64,000 nt of DNA from Oegoconia quadripuncta (lineage: Eukaryota; Arthropoda; Insecta; Lepidoptera; Autostichidae): NCBI GenBank assembly GCA_949316235.1, contig OX438743.1, positions 34,503,242-34,567,241 of the forward strand, read 5' to 3'. Below the pieces are notes generated by a model. The model saw only the letters and a program-made list of their open reading frames with translations, searched no databases and was not told the DNA's origin. Below, piece by piece: positions 31,100-44,040 of the stretch (position 1 is its first letter; each line of letters opens with the position of its first letter). Position numbers and translations under genes: made by a program.

Positions 31100-31200
31100 C
31101 GTTTTTTTTTATGCACAACGGGTTGGTACTTGACCTCAATCACACCTGATGTTAAGTGAAGATGAGGTCGAAGGTGGAAGCGTACTGACCCGTTCGATGC
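31100..31200 (-). mobile_element. SINE-B 3' fragment
   Basis: TTTTTTTTATGCACAACGGG, CTTGACCTCAATCACACCTG and AAGCGTACTGACCCG are present. Truncated after about 100 bp, at the same place as several other copies. Confidence 0.7.
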
Positions 31201-31503
31201 GCAATATAATAAATACTCTAAGGTAGTTCTTTACATTTTAGAGATAAGCTAAACTGCAATATAGTACTTAGGTTCCTGACTTTTTATGATTCGATTCTCG
31301 GCGCAAGCAAGCTAATCCCATGAATTTAATTTTTCTTATGCGCATCGCAGGGATATTGTCAAAGCCATGCTACAGTAACACTTACGTAGAAACATTAAAA
31401 TTCCACAGATATTGCCTTTCTTTTAAATTTATCGGACTAATGTATTCTTTGATATTCTAAGAAAATTGGTTTTTGACAATTTCAGTACATGGAAGTCATC
31501 GCT

Positions 31504-31796
31504 AAATTAATAAATAAATAATAATAAATAAATAAATATCCTTAGACATACACACAACGCAATCTAGTTCCACAGTAAGCAACTATAGGCTTGTGTTGTG
31601 GATACCAATGGTTGATATACTACCTACATAAATACATTTTTTTATGTAAAAAATTCTTATTTATAAATGAAAGCATCCATAACTCGGGTACACATGTCCG
31701 TATTCATCACACAAACATATGCCCCTAGCTGGATTCGAATCCGCAACCTTTTGGTATGGTGGTCAGAGTTGCTAACCACTACACCAAACAGGTCGC
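31504..31796 (-). mobile_element. SINE-A, full length
   Basis: Best-preserved minus copy. The head reads GCGACCTGTTTGGTGTAGTG and AGTTGCGG-like; the B-box region is GGATTCGAATCC. The tail at 31504-31544 is an AAATAAATA run, as in the copy at 10.2 kb. Confidence 0.8.
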
Positions 31797-32290
31797 AAAT
31801 TGTGAATGAATTCTGATCTATGTATTACATCTCCACTGAACACCTTCCAATATTTCGTTATCTGCATATAACCAGAGCATAAAAATTAAAAAACACCATA
31901 GTTGACATACTTACAAGCCTTAAAAAACTACCAAATATGTCAGTAGATCACTCGAAACTCCTTTCAAAACCCCTCATAAAATAAAACCAAGCACCCGAAA
32001 ACCGTGCCAGAAATCCTATCAGGTCAATGTCAGATCCATTCATCACTGCGCGGACATGCTGTAAAAACTGGCCGTATGGATCGCTTCAAGCCAAAGCTAT
32101 ATATCACTCCTCCACTCGTCAGGTTTATAGAGTTCAGTATAAAATAGGAGACAAGCGTCAGCCATGCTGGTAATTACTCGTTTTTCCGACACATTTAGAT
32201 TTTGATTTAGATTTAGATGCATCTACTGATTTAAATATGAATAGGTACGTCAAGACCCATTCCCTCCGGAGTACTGGCCTATCTCGGTAA

Positions 32291-32505
32291 AGAGTAGTTA
32301 TATTCTTCCCGCGTCTTCGCCTGCGTGGAATAATTAATCCCGCGGGACCTACTCACTTTATCGGAATAAAAAATATCCTATATTTTAATGCAGGGTATGT
32401 TCTACCTATATACCAAGTTTCATCCAAATCCGTTCATTCGTTTCGCCGAGATTGAGCAACAAACAAACATCCAAAGATTCGTATTTATCAATATTAGTTA
32501 GATTT
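32291..32505 (+). repeat. CCGCGACTTCG-type repeat
   Basis: TTCTTCCCGCGTCTTCGCCT, AATCCCGCGGGACCTACTC and TTCGTATTTATCAATATTAG in family order. Similar in length to the copy at 30.2 kb. Confidence 0.65.
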
Positions 32506-32599
32506 TGACAGAAAATATCCGAGTAGGAAACCAAGGCGGCGCCACCGATCGTACCACCATGCATGGTGTCTTAAATTATCAAACGAGAAACACCAAATC

Positions 32600-32785
32600 A
32601 GACACCAGAATCGTCATAGTTGCAAAATTAATACTGCTACTGTTATGACATAAGTATTATTTTTATAATTATCATTATATGTAATAAAGATTACAATTTT
32701 TATGTACCAACACTAGGAAATAAGAACATTGTTACTAACACTTATGATCTACTGTGTCTGAAAATAAAAATTTGAATTTGAATTT
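32600..32785 (+). mobile_element. LINE 3' end with (TTTGAA)n tail
   Basis: GTAATAAAGATTACAATTTT, then CTGAAAATAAAAATTTGAAT and TTGAATTT. A CR1-type 3' UTR with hexanucleotide tail. Confidence 0.5.
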
Positions 32786-32799
32786 AGAATCTATACGAA

Positions 32800-33115
32800 A
32801 GGCGCAATGGTGTCAGAGTGAGTGAAACGCCATAAAGCTCTATACATATTAGTGGTTGCGCCACCAGCGATCGATCCTGGTTACCGCCACCAAATTGGTT
32901 GCGCATCCAAGCGGACACCAGGTGTGGTATATATCCTCCATAGAGGTTTATGCATTTTGTTGGTAGAGCGATTATTTGTGCCGGGACAGGTGTCCTGGCG
33001 AGATATCGCCCTGAGAAGGCGTTGAGTCGAGCGTTCTATAAGCTCTAGCGTTCATACGAACGAACATCGGCCGTTGAAGTAATGTGACTTATATCGACCT
33101 CAGCTAAGAACTATA
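32800..33115. other. Unrecognised moderately GC-rich block
   Basis: Open on the plus strand for 67 codons (32822-33025) with no known domain. The phrase GGGACAGGTGTCCTGGCGAG forms a short palindrome. It may be part of a transposon, but I cannot name it. Confidence 0.25.
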
Positions 33116-33174
33116 TATGTTTTTGTTTTATACAGTCGGTTCCATAACTAATCATACAGGACTACTTTGCGTCA

Positions 33175-33272
33175 CATATGGAAGCATGCCGATAAAGGAG
33201 ATTGGAAGAAAAAGACGTACTGCGCCGACCCCAAATAAATTGGGATTAGGCAAGAAGATGATAATATGGTTC
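33175..33272 (+). mobile_element. RTE-type LINE 3' end
   Basis: Encodes IGRKRRTAPTPNKLGLGKKM, the same ending as the inverse copy at 8.84 kb, with GAAGATGATAATATGG replacing a cleaner ATG tract. Confidence 0.55.
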
Positions 33273-33274
33273 TC

Positions 33275-34755
33275 GAAAATGACAGATTGGACAAAAGGGT
33301 GATTTCAAAGAACTGCGGTTGGTATTCTTTGACGACATTAGGCATTAATTAACCATGCCAAACATCGAGTGTGCCGACTGTACTAAACATAATTCTAGTT
33401 TAAAAATCCATATTATTTATTATCTATGCTACTTCAGTGTCTAATTTTATTCATTGCATAAAGAATAAGCAGCCAGCCAGCGCCGTATTATGCGAGATAT
33501 TGCAATTTTTTATCAAAGTCAATATAAATTATATAAAGATATAGCCTAAATAAATACCTTTAGTATGAATGCATGTCTTTAATCTACTTGTCCTGATTTA
33601 TTCTTGGAATAAGGGCTGAAAGAAAGGGTGTTTTTTTGTTTAAAAGAAACATCAGTTGGTGGCGGCCGCGTGCCCCGTTAGGTGGTTGCTAAAGCCCCTA
33701 AATGTGAAAATGTTACTTTGTAATCGTAATTGCAAAGGCACACTTTGATGTCAAGGGAGCAGAGCAATGTAAACGGACACAAGGATTAACCACCTAATTC
33801 CTTGATTGATGCTAACCCAACCCTCAAGTCTGACTGCATCGTGGGTCGTGGGCGGTGAATACAGATACAATCACAATCAGTAAAACAACATGCTAATTTT
33901 TTATTTAGTGTTCACACACGAATATACGGAACATTTGCATGGGGCATTCTGGTTATTTTTATACCTACTCAATACACTGGTATTGAGCTAATACAGAAAA
34001 AAAAACAATAGCAATTAAAGAATATAGGTATATTCTGTAAGCAGATATGGAGCTTAATTATTAACCCTAAAAGAGGGCACAGTTTCATACGTTTCGGCAC
34101 GAAAAATACGACGACGAGGACGCGGCGCAGGTGGAGGCACTTTACTGTGATTAAATTATATTTTTTTAAATAAACTTATGACATTGATATTAATAAACTA
34201 AAACTAAACTATCAATAAAATAATAAATAAATAAACAGGACCCGCCTGAGCTGAGAAGCCGACATGAATAATCTTTTATAAAAATTTGGTAATATCCAAT
34301 TCTAATTACTCACAACCTGAAATTTTTTTATTGAATAAATAACGGTCAGAGCGTTCAAACTCATAACAAGATCTAAAGCATCATAGTATTTAGAGCAGCG
34401 TACGTCGTCAACAGAACTATATTGAAGACTAGCGCAAATCATCCCCTGGTGATTTAGGTCTTTAGCACAAATCTTGTGTAGAATGTTGATGTATTCTAGG
34501 ATGACCTACATATTTTTAATGAGAAGAAACATGATATACATTCTCAGATTTAGCTCAAGAAGAGGGACAGTTGAGTTACTGCATCTTATAAATGCACTGT
34601 GCCAAGTGTGCATAGTAAACTCATAACTCGAGTTCACGGAGCCTTGCTGTGACGCTCCAGAAACGGTCACATTATACAAAGTGATGTAACAAGGCTCACA
34701 TAACCCTGCTTGTCAAATCCAGCCTTTCTGGGTGGAATGTTGAGTTCTTCTCCGA
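33275..34755. other. No gene recognised
   Basis: About 1.5 kb without an exon-like frame. AAATAATAAATAAATAAAC at 34.22 kb may be a LINE tail. Confidence 0.35.
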
Positions 34756-34759
34756 TTTC

Positions 34760-35045
34760 CGCCAAGTGTAATGAATATGAACATTTTATTCTCGTCATGA
34801 TTGTTTATATAAATATTTATGTATGTTTATCCGTAATATGCTATGTTATATATATACGTATATGTTTGTATGATGAATACATGTGTTCCCGAGTTATGGA
34901 TGTTTTTCGTTTATTTATGTATTTATTTACAAAAAAAAATGTATTTGTGTAGTTTATCAACCATCTGGTATCCATAAACAAGCCTAGTTGCTTAGTGTGG
35001 AACTAGATGGCGCTGTGTGTATGTGCAAAGATATTTATTTATATT
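34760..35045 (+). mobile_element. Two joined SINE-A fragments
   Basis: A first fragment (AATGAATATGAACATTTTAT to ATGTTTATCCGTAATATGC) stops within the body. A second begins at TATGTTTGTATGATGAATAC and runs to GGAACTAGATGGCGCTGTGT with an A/T tail. The body motifs occur twice, and the tRNA head is lost from both. Confidence 0.6.
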
Positions 35046-35439
35046 TATATTGTCGACAAAAATTACGACATTAACACAAAGTGCTAATGTGCCTGCCACA
35101 CACAGGAGGTTCAAAATGGGCAATAGTGTTCTAATACATGCTTTTATTAATATAAAAAAAAAAATACTAATATTTGGTACAGAGTAAAAGTACATTATAA
35201 TAAATACATACGCCTTAAATTCTGCAACAAAATCTCATCTGAAATAATTTCACCGAACAACCTTATGTTCTGACTTCTTCAAATGAGAATTAACACATCT
35301 CTTACTGTGGGAATCGTTAGACACCTGAAGTTTTATTACCACAAATATCAAACTTAGGATTTGCAGCACCGTTTGTAACCCTCAGGTCCTAAATATCTGG
35401 CTGTACAGGATTTAATGGTGATTAAAGCAAAATGTCCTG

Positions 35440-35495
35440 TGTGCTGCAAAACATGCCTTGGGAGAGGCCTACTCACAACAGTGAAGTACAGATTT
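35440..35495 (+). mobile_element. RTE tail remnant
   Basis: TTGGGAGAGGCCTACTCACA then ACAGTGAAGT corresponds to the EAY-QQW end of RTE ORF2 with substitutions. Confidence 0.35.
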
Positions 35496-35533
35496 TTCAA
35501 TTTGGTCACGATTGTAATACCACTATATGCTGG

Positions 35534-35790
35534 TTATAGCGAAGATAAACACCCAAACTTGGTAAGACAGTAACTGTGAGTTGCAAAATGCCCAGCCCGT
35601 CCAAGGTTTGGCGAGGTGAAAGACACCCTACCACCTAGCCACAAACTGCGGAGCGGAGAAAACCCGGCAAAATGGGGCTTCATAGAACTTCCACAAACGC
35701 AGTCCCCATCCTTGTCCACCGTGCACGTCCACCTGCACCAAAAATGGCTTGAGAGTTCTGGACTAATATGATGTAAAATTTGACTCATTG
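35534..35790 (-). other. Unrecognised minus-strand open frame
   Basis: 84 codons open on the minus strand, Cys- and Ser-rich (WCRWTCTVDKDGDCVCGSS). The plus strand over the same bases also has a long, nearly open reading. The GC-rich composition against AT-rich flanks and proximity to an RTE remnant suggest transposon-derived sequence, but no family is recognised. Confidence 0.25.
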
Positions 35791-35794
35791 GGAC

Positions 35795-36740
35795 GAAGAA
35801 GAAGCAAATACCTGCAATATACCTTGACGTAACGTATCAAAACGCAGGATTGCAAGTTTGCTTCAGCTGAATTTTATTATTTATTTCGCATCTACCGTAA
35901 CGGGGCGTCAAAACCGGCGTGCGGTTAATATTTCACAGTGCCGACGTTAAGTCGACGGAGATTTATGAAGCGGCAATAGCCTATGTTCTACAATTAACTG
36001 GCCTGCAACACGGGATCGCTTGTTTTGGCTCAACAGTGTTTAACACGTCTCGGTAATTAGGCTTGTAAAGTTATTGGAAGTTGACAGCGTAAAATTGTGT
36101 TACCTGGACACACGGCAGTGTCTCAGCCGAGTTCGGCAAGGAAAAGAGCGACGCACCGACCGCATGTTATAGGGATACATATAACTGAAACCATTTCGAG
36201 CTACTTTCAACCCTCCTCTATAACTCAAAATCAATATACATACTATATTCACCTACCTCAATTCATTTGTAATTTTATGTGTCTATTAGAGTCTTTTATT
36301 TCCTAACTATGTAATCCCAAATTTCATATGTCAACATTTTACAATTCTTAAAATATTGAAGCTTAAGATATTTCAAATTTAGATATTAATTCTTTAATCG
36401 GCGTACTGATTATCCACCCGTCTGTTGTTATAAACTTGGCGCCTTTTTCCCATTTATATTTTGGTGGGACTTATAAATTACTTAAATGGAAAGATAGAAT
36501 ACCTATAGATATTTTGAATTGCTTTAGAAGGTCGAACGTTTTGTCATGGAATAAATGAACGGAGACAACGTACCTATACAAATATAGGTCCGCTGGTATA
36601 CCGTTCGTACACTACCCATTGTTTCTCTAATAATTACCCATGTAGGTAGATACTCGTCCATACCTATTTCTCTTACTAAGGGCTCTTAACGGTAACGAGA
36701 AATATATTGGTGTTTAATATAATTCAGTTTTCTTTACCGT
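35795..36740. other. No gene recognised
   Basis: A less AT-rich unique block around 35870-36060 (ACCGTAACGGGGCGTCAAAA and following) matches no repeat here. No coding frame. Confidence 0.3.
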
Positions 36741-36744
36741 TTGA

Positions 36745-36975
36745 CATAGTCACACTGGGCTGTGTAGTACCCGGCAGAGTTTAAACGACGAAATATGATC
36801 AATCCGTCTCTTCCCGTGGGTATCGCAAAAGGCGACGTAGGAATCGATTGATGTTTCGTGGGAACCATGCCAATGATGGCCACCGGCGTCAATGATACGA
36901 TGCTTTTAAGAAATCTGCGATCGTCAACCCGCCTGCCCAACGTGGCAATTAGGGCAAATCGTCCCATGGGCAGCG
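36745..36975 (+). repeat. LINE-G repeat, long copy
   Basis: TTCCCGTGGGTATCGCAAAA, GGCGACGTAGG and AACCATGCCAATGATGGCCA in the same order as at 20.06 kb. The minus strand is open for 85 codons across it, which may be residual coding sequence or chance. Confidence 0.45.
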
Positions 36976-36979
36976 ATGA

Positions 36980-38620
36980 ATATTGCTCCATCGAGAAAGC
37001 AATGAATGGACTTTATAGACTGTTATAGTCAAAATATTATGATTGGCATAGGTTTTTACTTTCTGACATGTGATTGGAGGCAACGCTTTCATCTCGTGTT
37101 CTTATTGGTCAATACAATTGAATGTTATAACATCATGAAGTTGCGTAATGAAGTCTCTCCATTTTCCTTACTTAACAATGAATCATAGGAGTGCATCTAT
37201 ATTTTTAAATATAGGTGCGTTTAATTCACGAAACTAGTTCACTGATAAAATCATGAGGTAAGAAATGGTTTTTCAGAGTCCTGTTTCTACGGCTTGGATG
37301 TTATTGTCAAATTGGGAGGACTTTTTTGATAAATATATAGACGCAAGTTTTCATACTTGAGAAATGTCTTATCTAATCTGTATCTAAATGTAGGAAAAAG
37401 CCCATTTCTCGACTCTACAAATATGTCTCTCCCTTTTTGGTGCAAGCTTTCATGCTTTTAGAACTTCAATATGGCAAAGAAAGGTAGCATCTTCCTTTCT
37501 AGGTCTACTCTGAGTTCTCTCTCGCTCTCGTTGAATTATCGGCCTTTCCTTCTAGTTTAAGCTTAAGTCACAGAATTAATATAGTACTAGCGTACTTAAG
37601 TATCAAATTTAAAAGCTTATCAAACCGCACTCCATTCAGAAAACAGTATTTACTATTACAAATATCCACATATTGCTACAAATTATGGCTACCCTGCCCG
37701 TTTCCACTGATTTTCTCTTGCTTTCAGTCTCCTTAGACTTCAAAAAGTCCTTGCGCAACACAACCAATGAAACAAACTGTTCAGTCTGAACGGTTTGGCT
37801 CTCTTGAATATTCACTATGGGATGGAAATTTATGCGAATGAAGTAGAGGATATATTTAAAAAGAAAAACAGAACATTAATTCTCTAATGCGTTGGTATTA
37901 GCAGTAGAGAATCAAATCAATCTGTTTTTTGCACTTCCTTGTCGTTTTATTTTCTGGAAACCCCCCCTGAAACTAAAACCTGGCTACGCCCATGGTTGCA
38001 TCTAAATTATTAGTGTTAAATAAAGACACTCATTTAAAAGTGAACTCGAGCACACATTCGCTCTCAGTACATCGATTTCCTAGCCCTGAAATCCATGCTC
38101 GTTTCCTATACTAGGTTGTGCAGATAGACTGAGCGAGAGCAGTGTAGTAACCGCAAGGCAGTGGAGGCAAATATCGTTGGTTGAAATGACTTGCGCTATT
38201 GTCACAGATTCAGCTTTAAATGGGATGGAGTTGTCGGTAAGTGGTATTATGTTAGCTGAACTCGCAAGAGTGGCAATATAATCAAATAGGGCGGATGTAT
38301 GTTTATGTATCCGTGGCAAATAAAAGTAGAAAGTCGACTGTGTTCAATGGTTGCTAGTTTGTAGAACATTGAACATCGTCATACTTAAAGTCACCTGTCT
38401 ATCAATATTTAAGGATTCGTTTCTGTGAGCATCCAAGGAATTGCGGACTATTCCAACATCGCTATTCCATCTTCGGACTGTAGGCACCGGGAGGGTTTCC
38501 ACCCGTATGTCATTATTATATAGAGCACTGCGATTTTTGTTCGGTTCTTCGTTCGTAATGTGAACTTCCCTCCAGCGTCAGTCTTTCCGAAATCCTACAA
38601 TATTGGGATCTTTGTTGATG
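36980..38620. other. No gene recognised
   Basis: No exon-like frame and no repeat matched. The last 150 bp are GC-richer and may already belong to the LINE-Z copy. Confidence 0.35.
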
Positions 38621-38625
38621 ATGAT

Positions 38626-38795
38626 GCTTCCGACCGATTTCGGCCATGGCGACCACTTTGACTCCTAGTCGGTTTGTCGCTGGTGCGCTCGAAGATGGCT
38701 AACGGAATCGTTAAGAACAGGGTGAATAAGCATCTTCTGTGATCGCGTGCTTCATCTTCGACCACATCGACACTCTCCATAAAGGGAAATTGTGA
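38626..38795 (-). mobile_element. LINE-Z 3' fragment
   Basis: GCTTCCGACCGATTTCGGCC, then GACCACTTTGACTCCTAGTC. In minus orientation these are the 3' end after the zinc-finger region. Copies at 50.7 and 54.0 kb extend further upstream. Confidence 0.5.
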
Positions 38796-38799
38796 CAAA

Positions 38800-40020
38800 A
38801 CAATCAAAAAAATGTCTAATCGTGGTCTTACAATATCTCCGATTGGCTGCAAACGCTTATGCGTTTCTTGGTATTAGATTTGGAACTAAAATTCAGATTA
38901 ACCTTCTGTCGAATAATTCACGAAGTCGTGGCTTTATTACTTTTTTCTGTTCCGTCGGAGCGATAACTTTTTAACCCTAACTGACGTAGGGTGAATAACT
39001 CGCGTTGACAGTTGTAAGGGGCCCGTAGGAAAGTTTTCTCCCTATCGCTTATTGACGCTGAAAACATACAGGAGATCAATTGTTCGATAGATTACTGTTA
39101 TGTGTGCGAGCGGCTAAACTAGCTAACAATCTTAGGGTTATAGAACCTATGGCTAAAGATGGAATGTCTCAAAATCAATAGATAATACATTTATAATAAA
39201 AAAATATGCATAACTATAACAGTTTATTGATATGCTTTAAAATCCTGTAAATTTTTAGGGTTTACCTTTTTCCATTGATTTTTTTTTGTCATTTAGATTT
39301 TGTGATATTACATATAATTTATCGTTCTATAGTTATATATTTACTTATCTGATTGCTTATTTATTATGCAGCCATAAAAATATGTTTTAAACTTAAAAAA
39401 TTAGGTATCTCATATAAATAATTTTCATGGTGATCAGTTTTTGAATCTCTAATGATCCGGTCCTAAACTTAATCTTATCTAGGACAATTTGTTTGTTATT
39501 CAGGTAATCTTCTTTGTAAAGTTAATTTTTTGCGTTGTTCGTTTAATAGATTATAAATGTCCAATTCTGGCCTTTATCCTCCCCCTCGGTGCCCGACTTT
39601 CGGGAAAAGAGACGGGTTGAACCTATTCTATTCTACTCTACCGTTAGTATCTCCTTTTATGCAAAGTATAAAGCGATTTCGCGACGATGCAATACATTTT
39701 TACAGTCCGTATATATTTTGCCTCTTATTGACCTCTTACCCCAAGAGAAAATGCATTTTCTAGCTACATATATATGTAGATAGACACACGGGCCCTATCG
39801 AGATGGAAATTCCGATGGAAATCGACGAAATAGCATTGATGGAATAATGTTTTGGATTATATATAGGGGAGCGAAAGTGGCGCTTAAGTAAATCTTCTTA
39901 TTTTACGATATACGGGTGAACTCTTTAAGTTTTTTTGGTACAGTCGATAGTAAGCTTAACAAGTAGGTAGTTCCTGTCAAGTGGTGTTTTATACAGGCTA
40001 CGATTTTGAATGCAATGATT
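38800..40020. other. No gene recognised
   Basis: AT-rich; plus-strand short frames at 39557 and 39589 overlap each other and carry no domain. Confidence 0.35.
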
Positions 40021-40023
40021 GAA

Positions 40024-40115
40024 GACGATCTGTTTAGTGTAATGGTTAGAAACGGCTTTACTGTTTGGTATACCAAAAGGTCGCCGGTTCGGATCTCACT
40101 AAGGGCATGTGAGTT
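40024..40115 (+). mobile_element. SINE-A head fragment
   Basis: GACGATCTGTTTAGTGTAAT, GGTTAGAAACGGC and a mutated B box (GGTTCGGATCT), then AAGGGCATGTGAG. The body is missing; a GAGA/TA microsatellite follows. Confidence 0.6.
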
Positions 40116-40119
40116 ATAG

Positions 40120-40160
40120 ATGAGAGAGAGAGATGAGATATATATATATATATATATCCC
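40120..40160. repeat. GA then TA microsatellite
   Basis: GAGAGAGAGATGAGA followed by about nine TA units. Confidence 0.8.
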
Positions 40161-40208
40161 ACGAAATATATTTCAGGAATTTCAAGTTCCAGTTTTACGA
40201 CATGAAAT

Positions 40209-40580
40209 TATACTGGATGAGTTTTTTTACTACAAGGAAAAAATAGGAAGGTAAGTAGGTAGTTTTTTTTTAAAACCATCATCGAACCACGCGCCGGCCG
40301 GTGATTGATTTGTATGGCGGGATTCGTAAGGTTCCTATCATGGGAAATTTATGAAACTCATATTTTCGCCAAGTTTTTATTATTTAATTTAATGATGTAA
40401 TTATGTGGAATAGGCTACAAAGCGACCGTTAAATGACATAACGCTTTATTAGATAATGGTTTTGAAAAAAAAATTATAAACTACCAATATCTTCTATTTC
40501 ACCTTACCTTACTACTACATACATACATATACATAGGTATGCTCTATTTTTTTCCTTGCAGAAAATACTCTTCCGGTATA
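40209..40580. mobile_element. MITE-A, full length (372 bp)
   Basis: Ends TATACTGGATGAGTTTTTTT and ...CTCTTCCGGTATA are inverted. TA flanks both termini, as in Tc1/mariner-type insertion. The middle has ATGTGGAATAGGCTACAAAG and CGCTTTATTAGATAATGG. No coding capacity. Confidence 0.75.
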
Positions 40581-40663
40581 ACAGCATTTGTTTATGGAGG
40601 AACGAGACTTTCTGATACAAGTATCTTAATACTTACTAGGAGATCTCAACTCTGGATCGAGTT

Positions 40664-40770
40664 ATAGTATTTATTTATTTATTTATTTATTTATCATTTA
40701 TTGCACACAAGAAAAAAAGACACAGATACAACATAATAGAGACGACACAACATAATAGAGTATTGTGAGG
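40664..40770 (-). mobile_element. LINE 3' terminus with (TTTA)n tail
   Basis: ATTTATTTATTTATTTATTT then ATCATTTATTGCACACAAG; on the minus strand this ends TGTGCAATAAATGA plus the tetramer tail. An 'ACATAATAGAGACGACACA' phrase is followed by a second ACATAATAGAG, a small duplication. Confidence 0.5.
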
Positions 40771-41254
40771 AACGAAATAAAAATTTTATTATTATTTTAT
40801 TAACAGCACGTTTTATTTATCTTGTAGGTGTACACATGGGCATACCTATACCTACATAGTTTTTGATGTAGGTATGACTAAAAGATTTAATTCTTTTATG
40901 TCAGATTGTAATGGTGTGCTGACCAATCACATTTATTAAATCGAGTCAGATAGGAAAATGTACGGATTCCTGCAATTCATTTACAAGTCGCAGAGTAGGA
41001 ATTCCCAGGTGTAGAAAGCGAATTCCAGAATGCGACAGTGAATTCAAACAGGTTCTCTTGACCCAATTCGGTTGTCGCCACACCAGCCAATGTAAATTCT
41101 GACGTAATTTCCAAGAATACATAACAGATTTCATTATATAGATCATAAACATTCACAGAACTATAAAGCTCCTTTTGTACTATAAATAATGTAGACTTGT
41201 ATGTATACCTACATATTAATTTATCCAAATAATAGCCAATTCAGTTAATGTGTG

Positions 41255-41520
41255 AAAATAATAGAACCAACCCGTCTCTACTCGTGGGTGTCGTAAAAGG
41301 CGACTAAGAGACTTTCCACCAAAAAGACACGTTTGCACGTTTTAATGCCGATGGGCTCACCTCCTGTTATATACCGTCTGCATTTCTGTATATTTCGTAA
41401 GGTGGACCGTGGATGTTGTTTCGAGCTTAATGCTCTCTAACACAAAATGTTTGTTTTATATCTCTGACTACCCCATTTGAGATAAAGGTCGTGTTGTTAT
41501 GTATGCATGTGTCATGTAAA
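41255..41520 (+). repeat. LINE-G repeat, intact reference copy
   Basis: AATAGAACCAACCCGTCTCT, CTCGTGGGTGTCGTAAAAGG, GGTGGACCGTGGATGTTG and CTACCCCATTTGAGATAAAG. This copy lacks the 119-bp hairpin found in the copy at 51.9 kb and so serves as its empty site. Confidence 0.6.
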
Positions 41521-41904
41521 AAAATCGCTTTGATTATAAAAAAAAATATAAGAAGAAGGCAAGAACGGAAAGGATCTCAAGTAACATCGCTTAAGGAAAT
41601 AATAGATCGATTATTTATTGTATGCTATAACAATTTCACCTTAATTTACCAGAAGGCCTCTTCGCCAAGAAGCCGGCTAGGGGGAAGGTATCATCCTCTA
41701 GTGAAATTACAGGCTTAAAAAACGGCACAGAGGCGATTATTTGATAAATTAATTTACAACAACATACACTCATAAATAAAACTCATAACTCATAAATGTT
41801 GAGTGTTCAAGCGTGAACTAAATAAGATCTAAATATCTTTGATTCTTTATATTTTGGAGAATTTATAATTTTAAATAAAAGTAACCGTTTTATTAATAAT
41901 TTAA

Positions 41905-42215
41905 CCGCCTCCGTGGCTCAATGTAAACAACATAGGGCTTACAAATCGGAGGCCGCGGGTTTGATCCGCAGCGGGGTACATATTCAGTACTCGGATTGGT
42001 TGGTAGTAGGTCATTTTAAATATACGCCTAGCTAGCTACCACCATTATATAAATCTGCCGCCTATTGTTGTCTTCCGGTTGGCAGAGATAAGATAGCCAG
42101 GCCCCCAATTATAATGGGGTTTCCGGGTCAGTGCGTTTCCACCTTCAGCCTCATCTTCACATAACATCAGGTGTGATTGAGGTCAAGTGCAAATCCGTTG
42201 TGCATCAAAAAAAAC
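41905..42215 (+). mobile_element. SINE-B, full length
   Basis: The head AACCGCCTCCGTGGCTCAAT and B-box region GGTTTGATCCG lead to GGTACATATTCAGTACTCGG, then GGTTTCCGGGTCAGTGCGTT and AACATCAGGTGTGATTGAGG, ending in poly-A. It is the most complete copy in the window. Confidence 0.8.
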
Positions 42216-43960
42216 TTAAAAATAGTGAGACTCAAAGTGATTCAAGTATTATTTGTAATTAGCTTTTAGGCTTTTACATGCAAGTACACGCACTGAGTAG
42301 TACATTATTTGAACTTCCATTTGAAAATAATTCTTAATTTATGAAATGAGAGCGATGCACCCTCTTTCTTCGTCTTCAGGGTGACAACGCATCTATGACC
42401 ACTGTATCTGAGGTAGAAAATATCGACCTTACTCCTGATAGATTACAGATGCCATGCACACACAGAGGTAATCGTTTTCAACCACGAGACAAACTTAAGC
42501 CAAGTATCTAAAACTTATACCTATATTTGTAGGTCGATGCGTATAATGAGAACTTTTCAAAAAAATAAGATAACATTACCTTGACCAAGTTGTTAAACTG
42601 TTTCAAGTTCCTTGAACTGTCAAAGGAGTTACAGACAAGTTACCATCGCACTCGTTAGTTGCACTCTGAATGTAATGTGTCTGGTATTAGTTGGCAGATA
42701 GCCTGTAGTAAAATCTGTGGAAGACGACGTGCGAACTGAACAATTTGCGATCGTACAACAGTCATAAATTTCTCAAAATATTTTGTATATTTACTCGAAA
42801 ATTTTCGCCACAAGTTTACACGTCGAAGAGCAGATCATCCCATAACGAAACTCAGCAACAATACACAAAACCAAATACTAACATTTTAAGTATCTTATGG
42901 ACAAAACATGTATGACTTTCTTAAAATATATTTATAAATCACATACATATTTATAATGCGAGCACTAGCGCCACTAGCAAAAAAAATCATTATTTCGTGA
43001 CATAAACAATTGATCGAAAATCGGCATAAAAATTGATGCACGTACTTTATTTAGAACTTTCAAAATTAAAGGAGATAAAATAAAACCAAAATAAAAACTT
43101 AAATTTTTCACGTGCCTTGTTTCAACAAAAACAAATTTCAGATGAATTGTTGTCCATTTTTATACCAATAACTTAATTAGTGACTTCAACCGATGCCCTT
43201 TTTCCCCTTTTTTATTTATTGTTGTGTTATGTTTATTATTGTTGTACAATAAAAAATATTTTGTGGTTGTTGTTGTTGTTATTTAATATATTTTTGAAAC
43301 CTGGAAGATATACAGGATAGGATTGGCATTTTGTGTCTAATTGAACAATATAATATTTAATTTTTCTTGTTTTCTCCAATCACAAATTATAAACCTAAAC
43401 CTACTTAAAAAGAACAACCCAAGCAATGAGTTTCTGCCTCGTTTTGGATCCTCCACGGCCAGAAACCATAACGTTAACGTCAATCTAATTGTGCCAATCT
43501 ACACCAGACGTAGTATCTTTGAAGTGTTTTGTGGGAAGTCGGTGCCAGCTTGCATTCTATGCTCGTTATCCACATCGACTTGACATGTGCTTACCCTGGT
43601 TTATGCAAGCTAACAAAACTTAACTGCAATTTAGTTAACTGTGTACACTTTACTGTATCTATAATTAATTTTACATCATCATCATCAATAAATTATATTG
43701 TTTAATTTATAATGTCTAAAAAGATCGGGTTGTAAATGAACTTCTTATCGCGTTTCTGCTCATGAATAGTAAATTCGAGTATACTAGATGCCATATCCAT
43801 AAGCTCCATTTCTTATTCAAATGCGATTTTTTTATGTGTAGTGTGAACTAATTACTATTTGATTTTTATTGTAGACAAACTAGCAACTCCAGCTGCGTAT
43901 ATACGTTGTTTATTCTTGAGAGCTCTATACTTACCCAGATCTTAAAGGGCCCCATATCAC
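42216..43960. other. No gene recognised
   Basis: About 1.7 kb of AT-rich sequence; a (TTG)n microsatellite lies at 43264-43280. GGTGACAACGCATCTATGAC at about 42380 resembles the inner 3' UTR of LINEs here. Confidence 0.35.
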
Positions 43961-43964
43961 ATAA

Positions 43965-44040
43965 TCAACAGCCTTACATTGCCACTGTTGGGCACAGTCT
44001 CGTCTCACTAACAGGGTATGGACCATATTCCACCACGTGA
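43965..44040 (-). mobile_element. RTE-related 3' fragment
   Basis: AACAGCCTTACATTGCCACT, GTTGGGCACAGTCTCG and ACAGGGTATGGACCATATTC. On the minus strand this has the common 'GGAATATGGTCCATACC' and 'GAGACTGTGCCCAACAGTGG' order of Lepidopteran RTE 3' ends. Confidence 0.5.

Noticed and set aside
35534..35788. Cys-rich 84-codon frame as a secreted or metal-binding host gene
   Set aside because: No signal peptide, no splice support and no regular Cys spacing; probably transposon-derived.
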